Shown here: one piece after another, positions 1 through 12,887 of the stretch
How the letters are laid out: every line of letters starts with the position of its first letter
Numbering within the stretch: position 1 is the stretch's first letter
Program-made: the position numbers and the translations under genes
The notes under the pieces: generated by a model
What the model saw: only the letters and a program-made list of their open reading frames with translations
Databases searched by the model: none
Told to the model about the DNA's origin: nothing
NCBI GenBank assembly: GCA_007844125.1
Contig: CM017567.1
Location: 6,932,821-6,996,820 of the forward strand
Direction of reading: 5' to 3'
From: Sinonovacula constricta
Lineage: Eukaryota > Mollusca > Bivalvia > Cardiida > Solecurtidae
DNA length: 64,000 nt

Positions 1-873
1 AAGACGTATTTGCATTACAAAGTGTAGCATGAGGGTTCTCTGGTTTGCTAATCATGCTCTGCGCTCTAGCTTTCACTCGATTGCTATATTTAAATCACGA
101 ACAAATCCCTACCGAACACAAGTGGAATCTGTTGCTTACGGATTTTGGATTATTTCCCCCTTGCCTTATTTATCGAACTTGGCACCATTTGATTTTGCCA
201 TATTCGCGGAGAACCAAGAATCAGTTTAGGGCCATTCATAAGTAATTTCCTGACTTGACAGCTCTCGGCGGCTTCCAGCATCGACGTCAGTCTACAAGCC
301 TCAGCAAGCCTCAGCCTTTTGTTAATTTTTATGTGAACATTTCAAAATTGTAAAAAAAAAAAAAAAAAAAATCACAAACATACATGGAACACGAGTGTTT
401 AAGGGCGACATATATTTAAATATCATGCAAAGAAATCTCATTTTAGTTACCAATGTTCTGATATATATTTATGGCAGGTTTCCAAAGTTCTGTAGTCTGG
501 GGCACAACTTTTGAGTGACATACGATGAAAATAGATTCGAGCAACACCTATTTCGAGAGTTAGAAAAATACATCAAGACAACGTGTATGACAAATGAATA
601 TCTTGACAGTTCTTCTGAGTGAGTGTCAGGAATATTTGGCAAGGTTACAGTATGCTAGTACAACAGACTCGAGCAGCTACCATTAGAACTAGAGTACGAA
701 CAGTGTCTGTAGAATGCCTGTAGCACTTATTATGCAAACATACCTGTTTTACACAATACGCTTCTCTGTGTTATCTTCATGATAAACGGTCTGGCAGAGC
801 AGACGATCAACAAAACAACTAGCGATTATTCTGCGGATTTGTGTCGCAAAAGTCTAAGAAAACTGGTAAACTC

Positions 874-895
874 GGGGGGGGGGGGGGGGGGGGGG
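874..895. repeat. Poly-G run, 22 bases
   Basis: An uninterrupted run of 22 G residues. Such runs are unstable and hard to sequence, so the exact length is unreliable. The run could form a G-quadruplex. Confidence 0.9.
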
Positions 896-1691
896 CAAAA
901 TGTCTACTTGACCTAATGTTCAGTGATGTTTTTCGTAATTGATTGTACAGGACACGTCTTTGACATAACGGTCAGTGTCAATTAGGTAAACAAGAAAAAG
1001 GGATGGATATATGAGGCTGGGAGGACTCGCAAATATAAGTAGGAGGAAAGATGGGATAAGAGAAAAATGCAATCAATGAGAAAGAGGAAGACCATTAGAG
1101 AAAACGAAATAAGACCGATACAGTTATGGTGACAATGATTGTAAAATCGTTTGTCTGCTATTGCACACTGCCGGTCGGCTGAAAGACATCGCAACGAAAT
1201 ATGTCTAAGAAATGGGAGTGAGCTAGATATAGATATGCTTAGAAGAACGTACTTTCATTTGTGTTCTTTCCTTTATTACAATTGGACATCAATAACAAAA
1301 GAATTAGTATAAAATCCCAAAATGCATTATAACTCGTTTCCTAAATTTAATTAACGGGTGTGTATTTTAGCAAGATATATGACTATACTGCAAGAGTGTT
1401 TTAAAGAATTTCGTTCACATTTATTTTGTGGTGTCCTAATTCTGTAATAATCTTATTATTACACGTAGACGAAAGACTGAAAAGGAATATCGTTCAAACT
1501 CGTTGAGATTACCCAAGAGATAAATTAAGGCGGGTGCTAGAAAAATACATATTGCCAGGCGTTTGCGGATGACCGGATGTATTTAAAGCATAAACAACCG
1601 GTCGGCAACAGGTACAGGGTTCACACGCACACCGTTTTCGTAAAAATGCTAGTTGTAAAGCGGGAGTAGGTTGAAACCCATCTAAACTAAA

Positions 1692-1803
1692 ACGTACCCA
1701 TGGCTTTCTGGTAGATAAAAACCCATGGTTTTCTGGTCAGAAAATACCCATGACTTTTTTGGTCAAAAAATATCCAAGGTTGTCTGGTAAAAAAATACCC
1801 AAT
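1692..1803. repeat. Degenerate ~32-bp tandem repeat, about 4 units
   Basis: Four imperfect units share the pattern ACCCATGGNTTTCTGGT followed by an A-rich spacer of about 10 bases. Each unit has drifted by a few substitutions or short indels. No coding or regulatory role is visible. Confidence 0.7.
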
Positions 1804-4800
1804 TTGAAATCAAATCGTACACATTGAGAAGTAAAATATCACCCAGGTAGGATGGGGTGTCGTATCTTATCAGGTGTCGTACCCACTAAGGATCTTATCT
1901 ATGTTGTTTTTGCATAAACTAAGAAATTTCCTTAAATCTCGAAACATTGTCTTAGATTTACGAAAATTTCTTAAGGTTTCATTCATAAAACCATTTTATC
2001 TGAGAAAGTTCTAGGTTTTCTTCCTAAACTTTAATAAACAGTATTAATTAAAATATGTAACTAAAATTCTATATGGCTATGGCCCTAGGTGTATGGACCA
2101 ATTACAGTTTAATCAACACCATATCTGCTTTAACGAAACTTTCCCGTCCTTAGATAACCATTTCAAATAAGATGTGTTATCAAACGAACAAAATAAACAG
2201 AAAGGTAAATTGCACAAAAACAGAACCTAATTAAGCTACCTGTAGACTATTATACCTAAGGTAAGAAAATGTTCTGTGGGACAAACACGATCGAAGTTGC
2301 AAATCAGATTGGGCAAAATATACACTAGATTTGACAGCAGTTTGCTCCACGAGTTGATGGGTAATTATCAGAAAAACTAATGTAATTGTTTATTAGATCT
2401 TTTTGCGATTTCATTTTTTTCGACTTGCTTTTTTACTTGTAGTGATTCCCCACAAGATAGAAAATACACACAAAAATGTTACTCTTGTTGATCTATAAGT
2501 TGTTGATGATGACGATGTTGATGTGCTCCTATATTGTAGAACAAATAGTTCCGTAGCAACTTGTTTTGACTGTTCTATTAACGTTTCATTTCCCCTTACA
2601 AATTACCAACAAGCCTCTTTCTTGCCGCTACGCCCACGACTATATGTCAAACCGTTGTCGACCAATTAGGAGTTATGGCTTCAGAAAAACGATATGTACA
2701 AACAAGCAGCCGCCTATTAGGCTAAACAACGAAGGTGAAAATACCAACAGACATGGCTACATCAGTAAGACCATTTCCCTTAGGACCTTCCACAAAAAAC
2801 ACAAATAAACCGATACTAGTCTGAATTCTTTGTTATTAGCAGACAACTTCAACTAAATGAAACAAGTACCACTTACCAGAAACAAGTTTACATGCTGATC
2901 AGACAGCGCTCGGCAGAGGCTGGTCTGTCTTAATGTACAATATTTGCCATGGAAAATAAGGAATTGGCCAGAAAGCTTCCATGTAACGGAAGCTAGCTGA
3001 TCTGAACCTACGCCATAGGTCCAAGACTGTTCAATTCTTGCATAGGAGTCAGAGAGTTAAAGTACCATTTAGAAAAATGGCATCTCGCCCTAATGGTACC
3101 CTGCTTTATTCTCGGTGGGCAGAGAAGGTTTTGCAGTGATTTGGAAACCAATAGTACTAGTTGGGTAAGTATGTACGTAAGAAATGGATCTGTCTGTAGA
3201 AATAATTACGGTAAAAGTGGAGGGGATATTACTTATGTTTGCACATCAGAATGTAATACATGTACGCGTATATAGATCTATATAGAGATGTGCCTCGATT
3301 TGTTGTGGTGTGTGCTGTTGTTGTTTTTAGTGTTTATAATAGTTTAGTTTAAAAGAATATGTTGGGCGTCAGGTTTTAACAACTTAACAATTTTCCGGTT
3401 TCCATCCCCTAACATTTAACGTCAGTAATAGTATAAAACTAAAAGGTTGTAGATAATAGGTCATATGATATCACATGAAGATGATAATTATGATCAAAAC
3501 ATGCTGATAAAATGCAACAATGATTTTGGATACATCTATTAACATAATAAAATATACATAACACTGACAAAGCAAAGTATAACGCAGTCTGCGTTTATGT
3601 GCAGTATGATATATTCCTTACATGAATTTTACTTTCAATAATATTTTTATCATTATTATTATTATTATTACTTTGATTAATATTTATTGATTTATTCATT
3701 TATTTAAAACGTTACAGCTTAATTTTAACGAAGGCTCAGTATTGTCTTAATTTTGAAATTTATTAAATAGAGGAATATATTATAAAAAAATACTATATAT
3801 TATATAATATTTATACTATATATTTTGCTATGTCAAGTTCATACTGGCTTAGTTATTTTGTTTACTCTAAGTAGACAGGGCCAAAACCAACAGTGTAGAT
3901 CCAGTACAGCCAGTTGTCGCTGGAACTTTCTGACCCGGTCTGCACCATTTACAGATGAGTCTTCATCGTTGTGTTACAATGAATATAGCGGGACATAACT
4001 AAGACTTACTATGTGGCAGACGAGTTAATGCACCAGGCTGTTATCGTAGATAGCACTCAACATTACAAGTAAGCACTACAAGGTTAGCCATTGGTTACTC
4101 AATCGTTCATTCCGCAAATACAAAGTACCGACACACAAGTTGGATATAATAGAGAAATATGTCCTACCTTGGCAAGAGTGATGGAATTTCCGTTATCACA
4201 GGAATCGCGATTTTTAACAAGTCCTCACGACGTCTGCAGAGTGTATAGCCATAAAACTATCAGCCTCCTTCAACCATCGAGTCTTCATACATGGGGAGAC
4301 CACTCGAATTATTTCCGCGCTATTTCCCCTAACTGAAAGCAGCATCGTCTGCTGTAAAAAGAAACAAAAAATCAATATGGTTGTTCACATCAAATGCCCG
4401 TGCGTCTCTCAAATTCTGTGTATCTAGGTTCTACAGACGGGTCAGCGTGATGCTTACATGTTGTTTACAGACTTTTACTTGCTTGATTATATTAATTTTA
4501 GCAATTTGGATTGGTTTAGTTGGCCAACACCACTGTGGTCGCGCCGGTCGCTGTCGCAGTGACACTCTAATAGGTAACTCTCCGCAAGTTGTAGTTCCAC
4601 TAGATTTAGATGTACATACGAAAATAACCTACCGGTTACAGGTATCCAATATGTCTCGTCATTTTCGGAGAGAAATAATTCCGTTGTATATGTGTAGTTA
4701 AGTATTTATTTTTGCAGGTAAAATCACCTTACAAACCTTGATGTTATACGGACCATTTTGAGATTTAGTACATAAAACAGTAACAATACAGAATCCGGAA

Positions 4801-7529
4801 CAGGATCACCAAAAAGAAACAAAATAATTCATTGTTTCCTACGACCGTCTTCCTTATGCAATAGATTTGCAATGCATTTCATATCTTAAATATATTATTA
4901 GAGATAATACGTTTATATTAGTGCGAATCCACAATGCTGCATTAAACCTAGCGTGAGTTTCGTGTTTTCCTTATGTAACAACATTTTTGTGATGTATCCG
5001 CATCCTTGGGTATAAGAAGAGGCGTTTTCAATGTAGGCTTTTTCTTCTGTTTTTCATTTGCTGTTTTTCATGAACTGACAAAGGAAGAAATGTTAACATC
5101 AAATAAATTTAATTGTTTTTGTTTTTTTCATCAACCTCATACTATACATTGTACATTATTTTGTCCCGAAATGACTGTAATTGACAAGTACATACTATTG
5201 GCAATTTAAGGACCACCAAAAATAAATCAAAGTTTAATTTGCACGTTTCATTTGATATTTAGCATTTATTGTATAACTTGAGAACATGTGTCATTGTTCA
5301 TCTTTATATATGTGTGCGTGTTTCCGGTGTGCATGGCTATGTCAGAGAAACTTTGTTGTTGTTGTTGTTGCTTCAGTTGTTGTTGTTCTTGTCGTTTAGT
5401 TTCTTTTTGGTAATCCAGCTACACAATGGTTATTATTAGGTACATAGATTATCGGCATGTCGACCCTATGTCTGTAGCTATTTACAAAATGGTGATGGCA
5501 AGTGATTTTACAAGTGCAAATCGTAATGCAAAGAACAAATCCGATGACAAAATAAACATTTTTATAAACAATATAAAACCAAACTTATAATTAAACACGC
5601 AAAGAAGTAATCATTAGAACGTGGAGAATAAACTGGATATAACTAAAAGTAAAGTATCTTATGTCATTTCTTAGGTATGCGTATAAAGTCTTGACGTCAG
5701 TGTGCACTAAGTTATGCGTTTCTTTGAGTTAAAACGTGTACGCTCATTGCGTATCTGTGTGTTTATCGCTCCACCAACAATTTCTTATCGAAACAAATAC
5801 AGCTTTTACTAGAATAACGTGTTGCATTTACAGTGAATATACTGTCACCAACTTGCATAAAATATCAACTATTTACATTATTGCTTTACTGGGCAGACAT
5901 GTCGTTTTAATCCTGATATTTGATGTGTAAGCAATGACCCAATAGCCCTAAATCTTTTACAACTACGATATATCGCGTCCTGGGAATCGAACCCGGTAAG
6001 GAGTACACTTCTGTTCCCGATGCCTGACGATTTTTACGCAGTTAAAAGGCTTAATAAGAATTTGTTGTGGGGTGGGGGAGTGGGGCTTGTTAACGATTAT
6101 AAAATCGTAGTAAACTTAACCCACCCCAGTCACAAGTGTAAAGTGTTATTTTGGTGACACAAATACATAGAAGTTAGACAAATATTTCTGAAATTGTGAA
6201 AGTACACAGTTTGGGTAGTTCTTTTCATAATGCGGGTTGTTTTGTGGGTTTTTTTTCGAAATCCTGATTGACAGTTGATAAACAAGCTTTTCGTCTAGCG
6301 GTCAGTCACCTTGATGCTGCCCTTTCTATTTCCGCTGCAACCATTAGCAGGTACCGATGAAATGGCGGTCAACATCCTAGCAGTTACCATGGTAACAAGC
6401 CCCTTTCGCACTTTGGGGCTTTGTTATTGTAGTATCCTATGTCTTACAAACTTCTTTGTACAAAAAATCTTAAGGGTGTTTCAGAGGGTAAGTTTTCATT
6501 TATTTATGCTATTTTTTAAACTGGATACCCCCTCCGAGGATAATTGAAAGTGTCCAAGTACAGTGTCAAAAGTTCAGGTATTTTTGTGGTTGATAATTAT
6601 TTGTTTTTACATGATTTCAATGAGCTCCTGGTCCGAAATATGTTTATAACTTCATCAGCCACAAAACATAGGAAACATGTCAACTGAGAACAGCTTGCAT
6701 CTGTTATGTATTGACCATGTATTTGTGTCAATGTAAGGTTAAAATAACGTGTTATTTCGCCTTAAAATCCATTGCGCTCATGATAAACTATTATTTGTAT
6801 ATTTTATCAGATATAATGTCCAAACATGTTTATCAAATAAACAAATATATGATATGTTTATATAACGAATTTTAAAGAAGTTGTAAATCTTATATAGCTA
6901 ATGCAGAAATATGCAAATAGTGTGTCTCTATTTTTGTTGTTTAATGCTTTATAAAGAATGATGTTGTAAAAAAGACCTAACGCGACAGGACAAATATGAA
7001 TGTGATGGGACCCGCTTAATTTAACTATTATAAACCTTACAAATGGTGGACCTTAATAACCGAAAGGAAAAATATAGAAGCAGAGAAAAAAACACGTTAG
7101 TTTTAGTTTAAAAGTATTTTTTTTAGTTTAATTACATGTATTACCTAAAATGACTTATTGTAATTACACATTTATTCAAATTAAATTAGAAACGAATAAC
7201 GTTTTCTCGTTTGCGCTTATACACAAATAAATTCTAACGATACATATACTAATAATATTATATTAGTATTTAATTATTTGACAAATTACAGTATAACAGT
7301 ACTCCTACGGTACCATATTGCTAATTAACTGTCTTAACCTTATCCATAAAGAATGCCTGTATAATGAAACAAACTTTTACAAAATTAAATTATATACTAT
7401 AACAATCAGCATATTAAACAGGTCACTGGATAATGACAAGTTTCGCAAAGGTCGTTTTACTTGTACTAGTTACATAACCTCGAAGTGCAATAATGGCGCA
7501 CGACGTGTGTTTCTATGTATATGTGTGTA

Positions 7530-7572
7530 TGCGTGCGTGCGTGCGTGCGTGCGTGAGTGCGTGCGTGTGTTT
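7530..7572. repeat. GCGT microsatellite
   Basis: A run of GCGT tetranucleotides with GTGT edges. Open frames across it (Thr-His-Ala-Arg type repeats on the minus strand) are artefacts of the repeat. Confidence 0.9.
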
Positions 7573-7891
7573 TAAGGTTGGGGCATGTGCTGAGTGTCTG
7601 ATAAGTAAGATAACAGAAGAAAAGGTTGCATTGCAAACAACTTTTATAAATTTCTTTACATAGTACCACTTCCGCAGCTTAAACATTAGGAGATATTCAG
7701 AAAACCAATAAACTATTGCACATTTCAACTAAAAGTGTTAACCAGCAGATCAGACTGTTGTCGCATTGTTGTGTATGTGAATACATGTAAGTCAGCGTAC
7801 TGACTGCACTTTCGATGACATCAACTAGCGTAACAAGTAAGCAAAGGAAGAAAGTAATCGGAGTGTAAGTTTACAAAAGGTAAACGATTAC

Positions 7892-7920
7892 TTAAAGATG
7901 GTATCCGATAGTTTTCTCTC
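7892..7920 (+). repeat. Solitary end of a TTAA-flanked MITE family
   Basis: TTAA is followed by AGATGGTATCCGATAGTT, which matches the inverted-repeat end of the MITE family seen complete at 61,321-61,794 and 19,661-20,159. I could not find the matching right end; a SINE lies immediately downstream and may have disrupted the copy. Confidence 0.5.
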
Positions 7921-7984
7921 TCAAAGAACTAAATAAATTATTGTTTCCTATTGCTCTTTCCGATAGCTAAGTTGTCTACCGACC

Positions 7985-8260
7985 GCAAAAGCTCAAGTGG
8001 TAGTGCGTCAGCTTGCGGATCGGGAGGTCGCGGGTTCAAACCCCGGCCGGGTCAAACCAAAGACTTTAAAGTTGGTAATAGTGACTTCCCTCCTAACGCT
8101 CGGGGCTTAGGGGACAGCATCACGCCGGACTCTTCGGTGTCAGTATTATGGACTGGTCGGGTTCAGTCCCTGTGTACCTCATAAGTGCCCCTGTGCTATT
8201 ATGATAGAAATGTCGCTGCACAGTGTCGTCAAAAATGCAGGCAGATCCCAAATCCCTTTG
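7985..8260 (+). mobile_element. tRNA-derived SINE, family A
   Basis: The head is tRNA-like: an A-box-like GCTCAAGTGGTAGTG and, about 45 bases on, a clear B-box GGTTCAAACCCC. A body of about 200 bp follows. The same head and body occur on the minus strand at 32,075-32,375, including the blocks 'gactttaaagttggta', 'cttccctcctaac' and 'gaaatgtcgctgcaca'. Two copies in opposite orientation show this is a dispersed, RNA polymerase III-type retroelement and not a lone tRNA gene. A 77-codon open frame across it is not a gene. Confidence 0.85.
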
Positions 8261-11200
8261 TTATGTTATGTTGTCTGCCCTTGAGTACTCTCCAAATGCG
8301 CATTCGCACTCGTGCTGGTTTCACTTCCAAAGCATAGCAGTAATTTCAAAATAAACATCAAGAAACATGGAAAGTTTATTAAAGAGCAAAACAAAACCGA
8401 AATCGAAATCGCCGAAGTATGGCTGCGTATGTAAAGGTGTTGATCGCTTGATGGTGGTCGAAAACAGAACAGTTTCATTGCATCGATTTCCTCAAAACAA
8501 ACGACTACGGAGCGTTTGGATTCAATGATGTCGGACAGTAATAAGTTTTAAGTGGACAGATCACGCTCGTTAATGTAGTGAACATTTCGTCGAGTTCCGT
8601 GGACCATAGTTGCGATATACCCTTCCATCTATTTTTCCAACTGAGGGTGGAATTACAAAAAGAATTTCCTTCATGTGTATGTTCACATGTGTTTCCGTGT
8701 TTTTCTACCATGTAGTTTTCTCTTTGTTAAGGGAGAGAATTGCGAGATTTTGGCATGTATTACACTAAAGAGAGACACATTAAAAGGATGTAATTTATGT
8801 CAGTTCATTAGGTTAAGTAAATCTTATTATAAAACAAATAATTTTGAATGTTTCAGCTTTTTGGATAATTCATTTTTGTACATTCATTAAAAACTCTAGA
8901 CTTCAGCTGCTGCTTTGAGTTCATTTTGAAGACGATATAGTTATATATATCCTTTTCACAAACAACTGGAAAGATTTCAATGTTTTCAGACCAAACTGAT
9001 CTTCGCCCTTTTCACACTTCGCCCACCCCTGATTAATTGCGTTTCGCTAGGAAGTGAATGGCCCGGGGTGACTTGCCCTTGCTCAATAACATGTCGCCTT
9101 CTGATAGAAGTTCACGAGTTACACTTTACTTAAATCTTAAATTAAAAAGTAAGCTAAAATGTATACTTGTTAATTTATATCTGATTGTTTCCACGGCTTT
9201 CGTTATATTCTTGAAATGTTATTATGAGCATTGTTGATCCTTCATAGAAAATTCTACTTTTTCTTATTTTAAACTTGTCGTATCCAAGTAATAAACTCTT
9301 AAACTGAATAAAATATACAAACGGTAACTATTCATTGTTTTGAATGTAATGACACTTCGATTTTCATTTTATTTTCTATTTAAAAGAATTAAAGCGTATA
9401 TGAAGTTTATTGTCTTTATATTTCTATGATATTCTGCTGTTACAGGGTTGTTACTGTTACTTATTGGCGTACGGATTTTGTTGCTCATACTTTAACAAGG
9501 AATTCACGCCCATGACAATGTAGTTTTTTTTTTTCATAATTGCACAACAATGCAATAAAGGTGTCCGCTCTGACGTCGATTTCCAGTTTTAGCAGAAATC
9601 ACAGTCATGCTTATTTTCAGTTTTAGAAATAATGTGCATTTAGAATAGATTTATTTTAAGATTTCTACGGTCTTTTTGCAGAAATTATGCCTCACTCTCC
9701 CCAATCCAGGTTTACGTGTATTTGATTGTTTGATTAAGACAGACTGTCGGATACCACCGTGTGTTTTTCTAAAAAAATATGATAATTATCTGTAAATGTT
9801 CGTAGGCCTACTCGGATCATTAATTGATAGAATTTGAAATAATTACAGAGATTATAACTACAGAGATTGGGTTATAACTAAAAATGAATAGATAAACTTA
9901 CGCCAACATTTATTTATATGAACATTAAAAAAAAACTCTAACCAATGTCGTTAACCTACGTAAAGAATAAGTACATTTTCTGATAGCGAGACAAAAAGTG
10001 ACTTAACATCAGTCTAAACAAAAATACCCTGGGTTAATGCAGTTTCGGATTAAGTTTATGACTTGTCCAATCGTGCAGTGTATTTGACGACTGTCTGGCT
10101 TTAGACAGGTTTTCTGGGAGGAATTAATCTCCATGGTCAAGTGGTCGTCATTTTTTCTATATATGACAATACAAGTCAGCTTGCATAAGGTTTAATAAAA
10201 CGGGTGTATAACTTTGTTGTAATGAAATGTACGGATATTTTTAAAACATTCGTCTAGATGGCGCTTCAAATCTATCTATGAAAATACCTAACTCGACGTA
10301 AGCAATAAGCGAAACGAGTACAGGCACCAGGCCACATTACATTTCCGTGTTTTTCATCGATTTATTATGCCTCACGCTTCGTTATTTGTGACTCTCTGCT
10401 GTAAAAAGATATAGCCTTTCTCCAAGTTCCGTTAAAATTGCCAGTGGTCTGCTTGTCAATTAGTTGCTCCCTTCACATCTTCTATGATATTCAGATCAGG
10501 CTTAATTAGAACCGTGTTATATTAAACTAAATCCATTAACTTTATTGGTTTGCGGTCTATATGGCTTATCTCGATGTTACTTTGCGACGTCACGGTCAGG
10601 CTAAACTTACAAGTGACACATTTCTGTAACTTCCATTAAAGTCGCCGTTGGCTGGCAACTAAAAACGACATTTATTCTGTAAGCTTCAGTAAAATCGATG
10701 CAAGTTCACAATTCCATTTAACCTAGCCGCCTACCATTTCAGGCATTTTGGTCAAGCTGTTCTTTCAGTCTAGTGGCAGAAATGTGGATAGGACACTACG
10801 CACTCTCGCCAAGATCTTTCACCGTCTAAAAGATGAACAGAAGTTTAATATTGGAATCGGGGCAGAAATGTCATTCGCCTTCACATAATCATGCTAAATA
10901 GTTGGTATTGATGTCACGAACAGGAAATAAATGTCATAAAAACTAACTGCACTGACTAAAGATGAACTCCGGTCTGAGGTTGTCTTCGAAATGTTCGTTA
11001 CCAAATTCAAATACCGATAATCATTTTAATTCAAAAGCTGAAGAAGCAAAAACAGCACGTGTACGTCATTGGAAAACCATCCATTTTATCCATTGCAGAT
11101 GGGAATCCCAATATCGACAGATATTTATGCTGCTTGGCCATAAAGAGTTACTTCCCTTAAAGATTGCAGCACAAAGATTTACAAAAAAAACTCCTCTTAT

Positions 11201-11358
11201 AATTTAATAATAAAATCAATCTTAATAATGATTGTATATTAAGTCATATGTCTGAATTGCTAACATCCATACTTTATTAATATAAAGTTAGCATTTATTT
11301 TATATAGATACTTGTAAGTCATATGTGCTTCATCTTCAGACAGTATAAGCCAAAGAGC

Positions 11359-11455
11359 AAATTAATAATATTTACAAGTTATTAGTATTTATAAATTATT
11401 AATATTTATAAATTATTAATATTTATAAATTATTAATATTTAAAGAACATTTATA
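11359..11455. repeat. AT-rich ~17-bp tandem array
   Basis: Repeats of 'atttataaattattaat' in about four to five units, nearly all A and T. Simple-sequence DNA with no visible function. Confidence 0.8.
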
Positions 11456-11642
11456 TTTAAAAAAAAATCGAAAATTCTTCGACAAGGTTTCTCATGCTTC
11501 AAAACGACGGACAACAACCCGAAGGATAGGTCATTGACAGTTGTTGTTGTTGTTGATTTAAATTTAACAAACACAAAGAATTATTATTATTGTTAAAACG
11601 TTTAACATAAAACAAACATAAAACAACCGGTGATTTATTAAA

Positions 11643-11759
11643 AAGATTCAGTGTGGGTATGAGCCCGTACACTTGATTAACTTGCTTGTTCTACTAGAAA
11701 TTAAAATTAGAACAAGCAAGTTAATCAACTGTCCGGGGATCATACCCACACTGAATCTT
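11643..11759. repeat. Near-perfect hairpin, ~50-bp arms
   Basis: The left arm 11,643-11,692 begins AAGATTCAGTGTGGGTATGA, and the right arm 11,709-11,759 is its reverse complement apart from about four mismatches and one indel near 'cccgtacac'. The spacer is 16 bp. In DNA or RNA this would fold to a long stem. It may be a foldback MITE or a head-to-head pair of SINE fragments. Confidence 0.85.
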
Positions 11760-12279
11760 GGTGGATTTTCTGACTTAAGTAAGAAATGTCCTTAAATGTA
11801 ATGATATTACTAGTTTTATTTATTAAACCATTTAATCATTTCTTCATATCAGAAAATGTATTTAAGTAAAAATAAATAAACGTCTCGTTGAATACTACAA
11901 CGGGTATTGAAATCTCAGTGAGAACCAAAATTTGAAACGAAGATAAGTAAACAAGTTACACACATTGTCTTCCCTGGTTCATAAGTACATAAGTTCACAC
12001 ATTGTCTTCCCTGGTTCATACTCATTGAAGACTCTACGTAGTTTATTCTAAATTAAACTATGAATAACTTCGAAAAGAAAAATACTCAGAAATTTCTTTG
12101 ATTAAATGATCTAATGAATGAAACTTAGAAAATGTTCTGACATTTCTGACATCTGAGGAAATCTTTATGGACTTAAGAAAATTTCTAAGTTTCATTTAAA
12201 GAAAGTTTACCAAGAGTCTTTATGAATACGACGTCAAGCTTACGAATTGAAAGAACGTGTCACAATAATTAAACATGTG

Positions 12280-12471
12280 CGTACATTATTACATTCATTT
12301 TCTGTTAAATATTGTCTTCAGTTCTAAGAGTGTCCTCACGCTACACCAAATAGGAAATAAATAAAAGAAATAGGTTTCGATGAGAAAGATTGTATTTATA
12401 CTTCGATCTTTTTTCAATATAAACTTTAAACTTATGGTCATTAAAAAACCTATGACTATGGTCATTAAAGA
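12280..12471 (+). repeat. Remnant of a further tandem unit upstream of Cdc25 copy 1
   Basis: This block resembles the tail of units 1 and 2. The stretch 'caaataggaaata...gatgagaaagattgtatttata' at about 12,349-12,405 matches 15,120-15,175 and 19,232-19,280 with scattered changes, and the part before it shows weaker similarity to 15,050-15,115. It then jumps straight to the unit boundary 'cattaaaactagctcgg', lacking about 1.35 kb present between the equivalent points of units 1 and 2. I infer a deleted upstream unit. Confidence 0.6.
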
Positions 12472-12629
12472 CATTAAAACTAGCTCGGCGTTTATTTCCG
12501 AAGTTCAGATAATGATCATAATTGCACGTTTTGTAAAACATGGTTCAAGCGATCAGATTAAAATCAACCAACAAGTTGTATCTCTGTCAGAAAACACTAT
12601 CAATACTATCAATCGATCTATCAATATTA

Positions 12630-12827
12630 ATTGGACAATCAAAAAGTTTAATTGCACAAGCTAACCAATCATTTCGCTCGCTTTAAGTAATCAGCCAATC
12701 AGCGACCAATTAACGAGATTGTCCGATTGTTCTCTCCATATACATGTCAGTATGGAGATGTCCTTCTCATGTTCCACCGTCTAAATAATCTCCAGGCTAT
12801 GTAGCCTCCATCTACAGGATAAATAAA
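12630..12827 (+). promoter_or_regulatory. CCAAT-box array and TATA-like box of Cdc25 copy 1
   Basis: One inverted CCAAT box (ATTGG 12,630-12,634) and three direct boxes (12,665, 12,695 and 12,706) precede a TATA-like GATAAATAAA at 12,818-12,827, about 60 bp before the start codon. The spacings of 35, 30 and 11 bp are kept in units 2 and 3. Clustered NF-Y sites about one turn-multiple apart are typical of G2/M genes, including vertebrate CDC25C. The role here is inferred. Confidence 0.6.
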
Positions 12828-12887
12828 CAGGCACCCCACCACTGATCATCATTCCAACAAACATTTATTCAACTATAACAAACTACA

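Larger units (their letters stand above)
1..12279. other. Gene-poor left flank
   Basis: No exon with recognisable protein similarity was found on either strand; the longest open frames here (60-106 codons) look random in composition and lack conserved motifs. The stretch is AT-rich and holds simple repeats (for example ATT repeats near 3,645-3,671 and TTG repeats near 5,354-5,373 and 11,542-11,555), plus the separately listed tandem repeat, SINE, MITE end, AT-rich array and hairpin. Exons of a poorly conserved gene or a lncRNA cannot be excluded by eye. Confidence 0.6.

Noticed and set aside
5975..6030. Minus-strand GGGTTCGATTCCCAGG, like a tRNA T-arm
   Set aside because: No matching acceptor stem, D-arm or anticodon arm could be placed upstream; at most a degraded tRNA-derived repeat.
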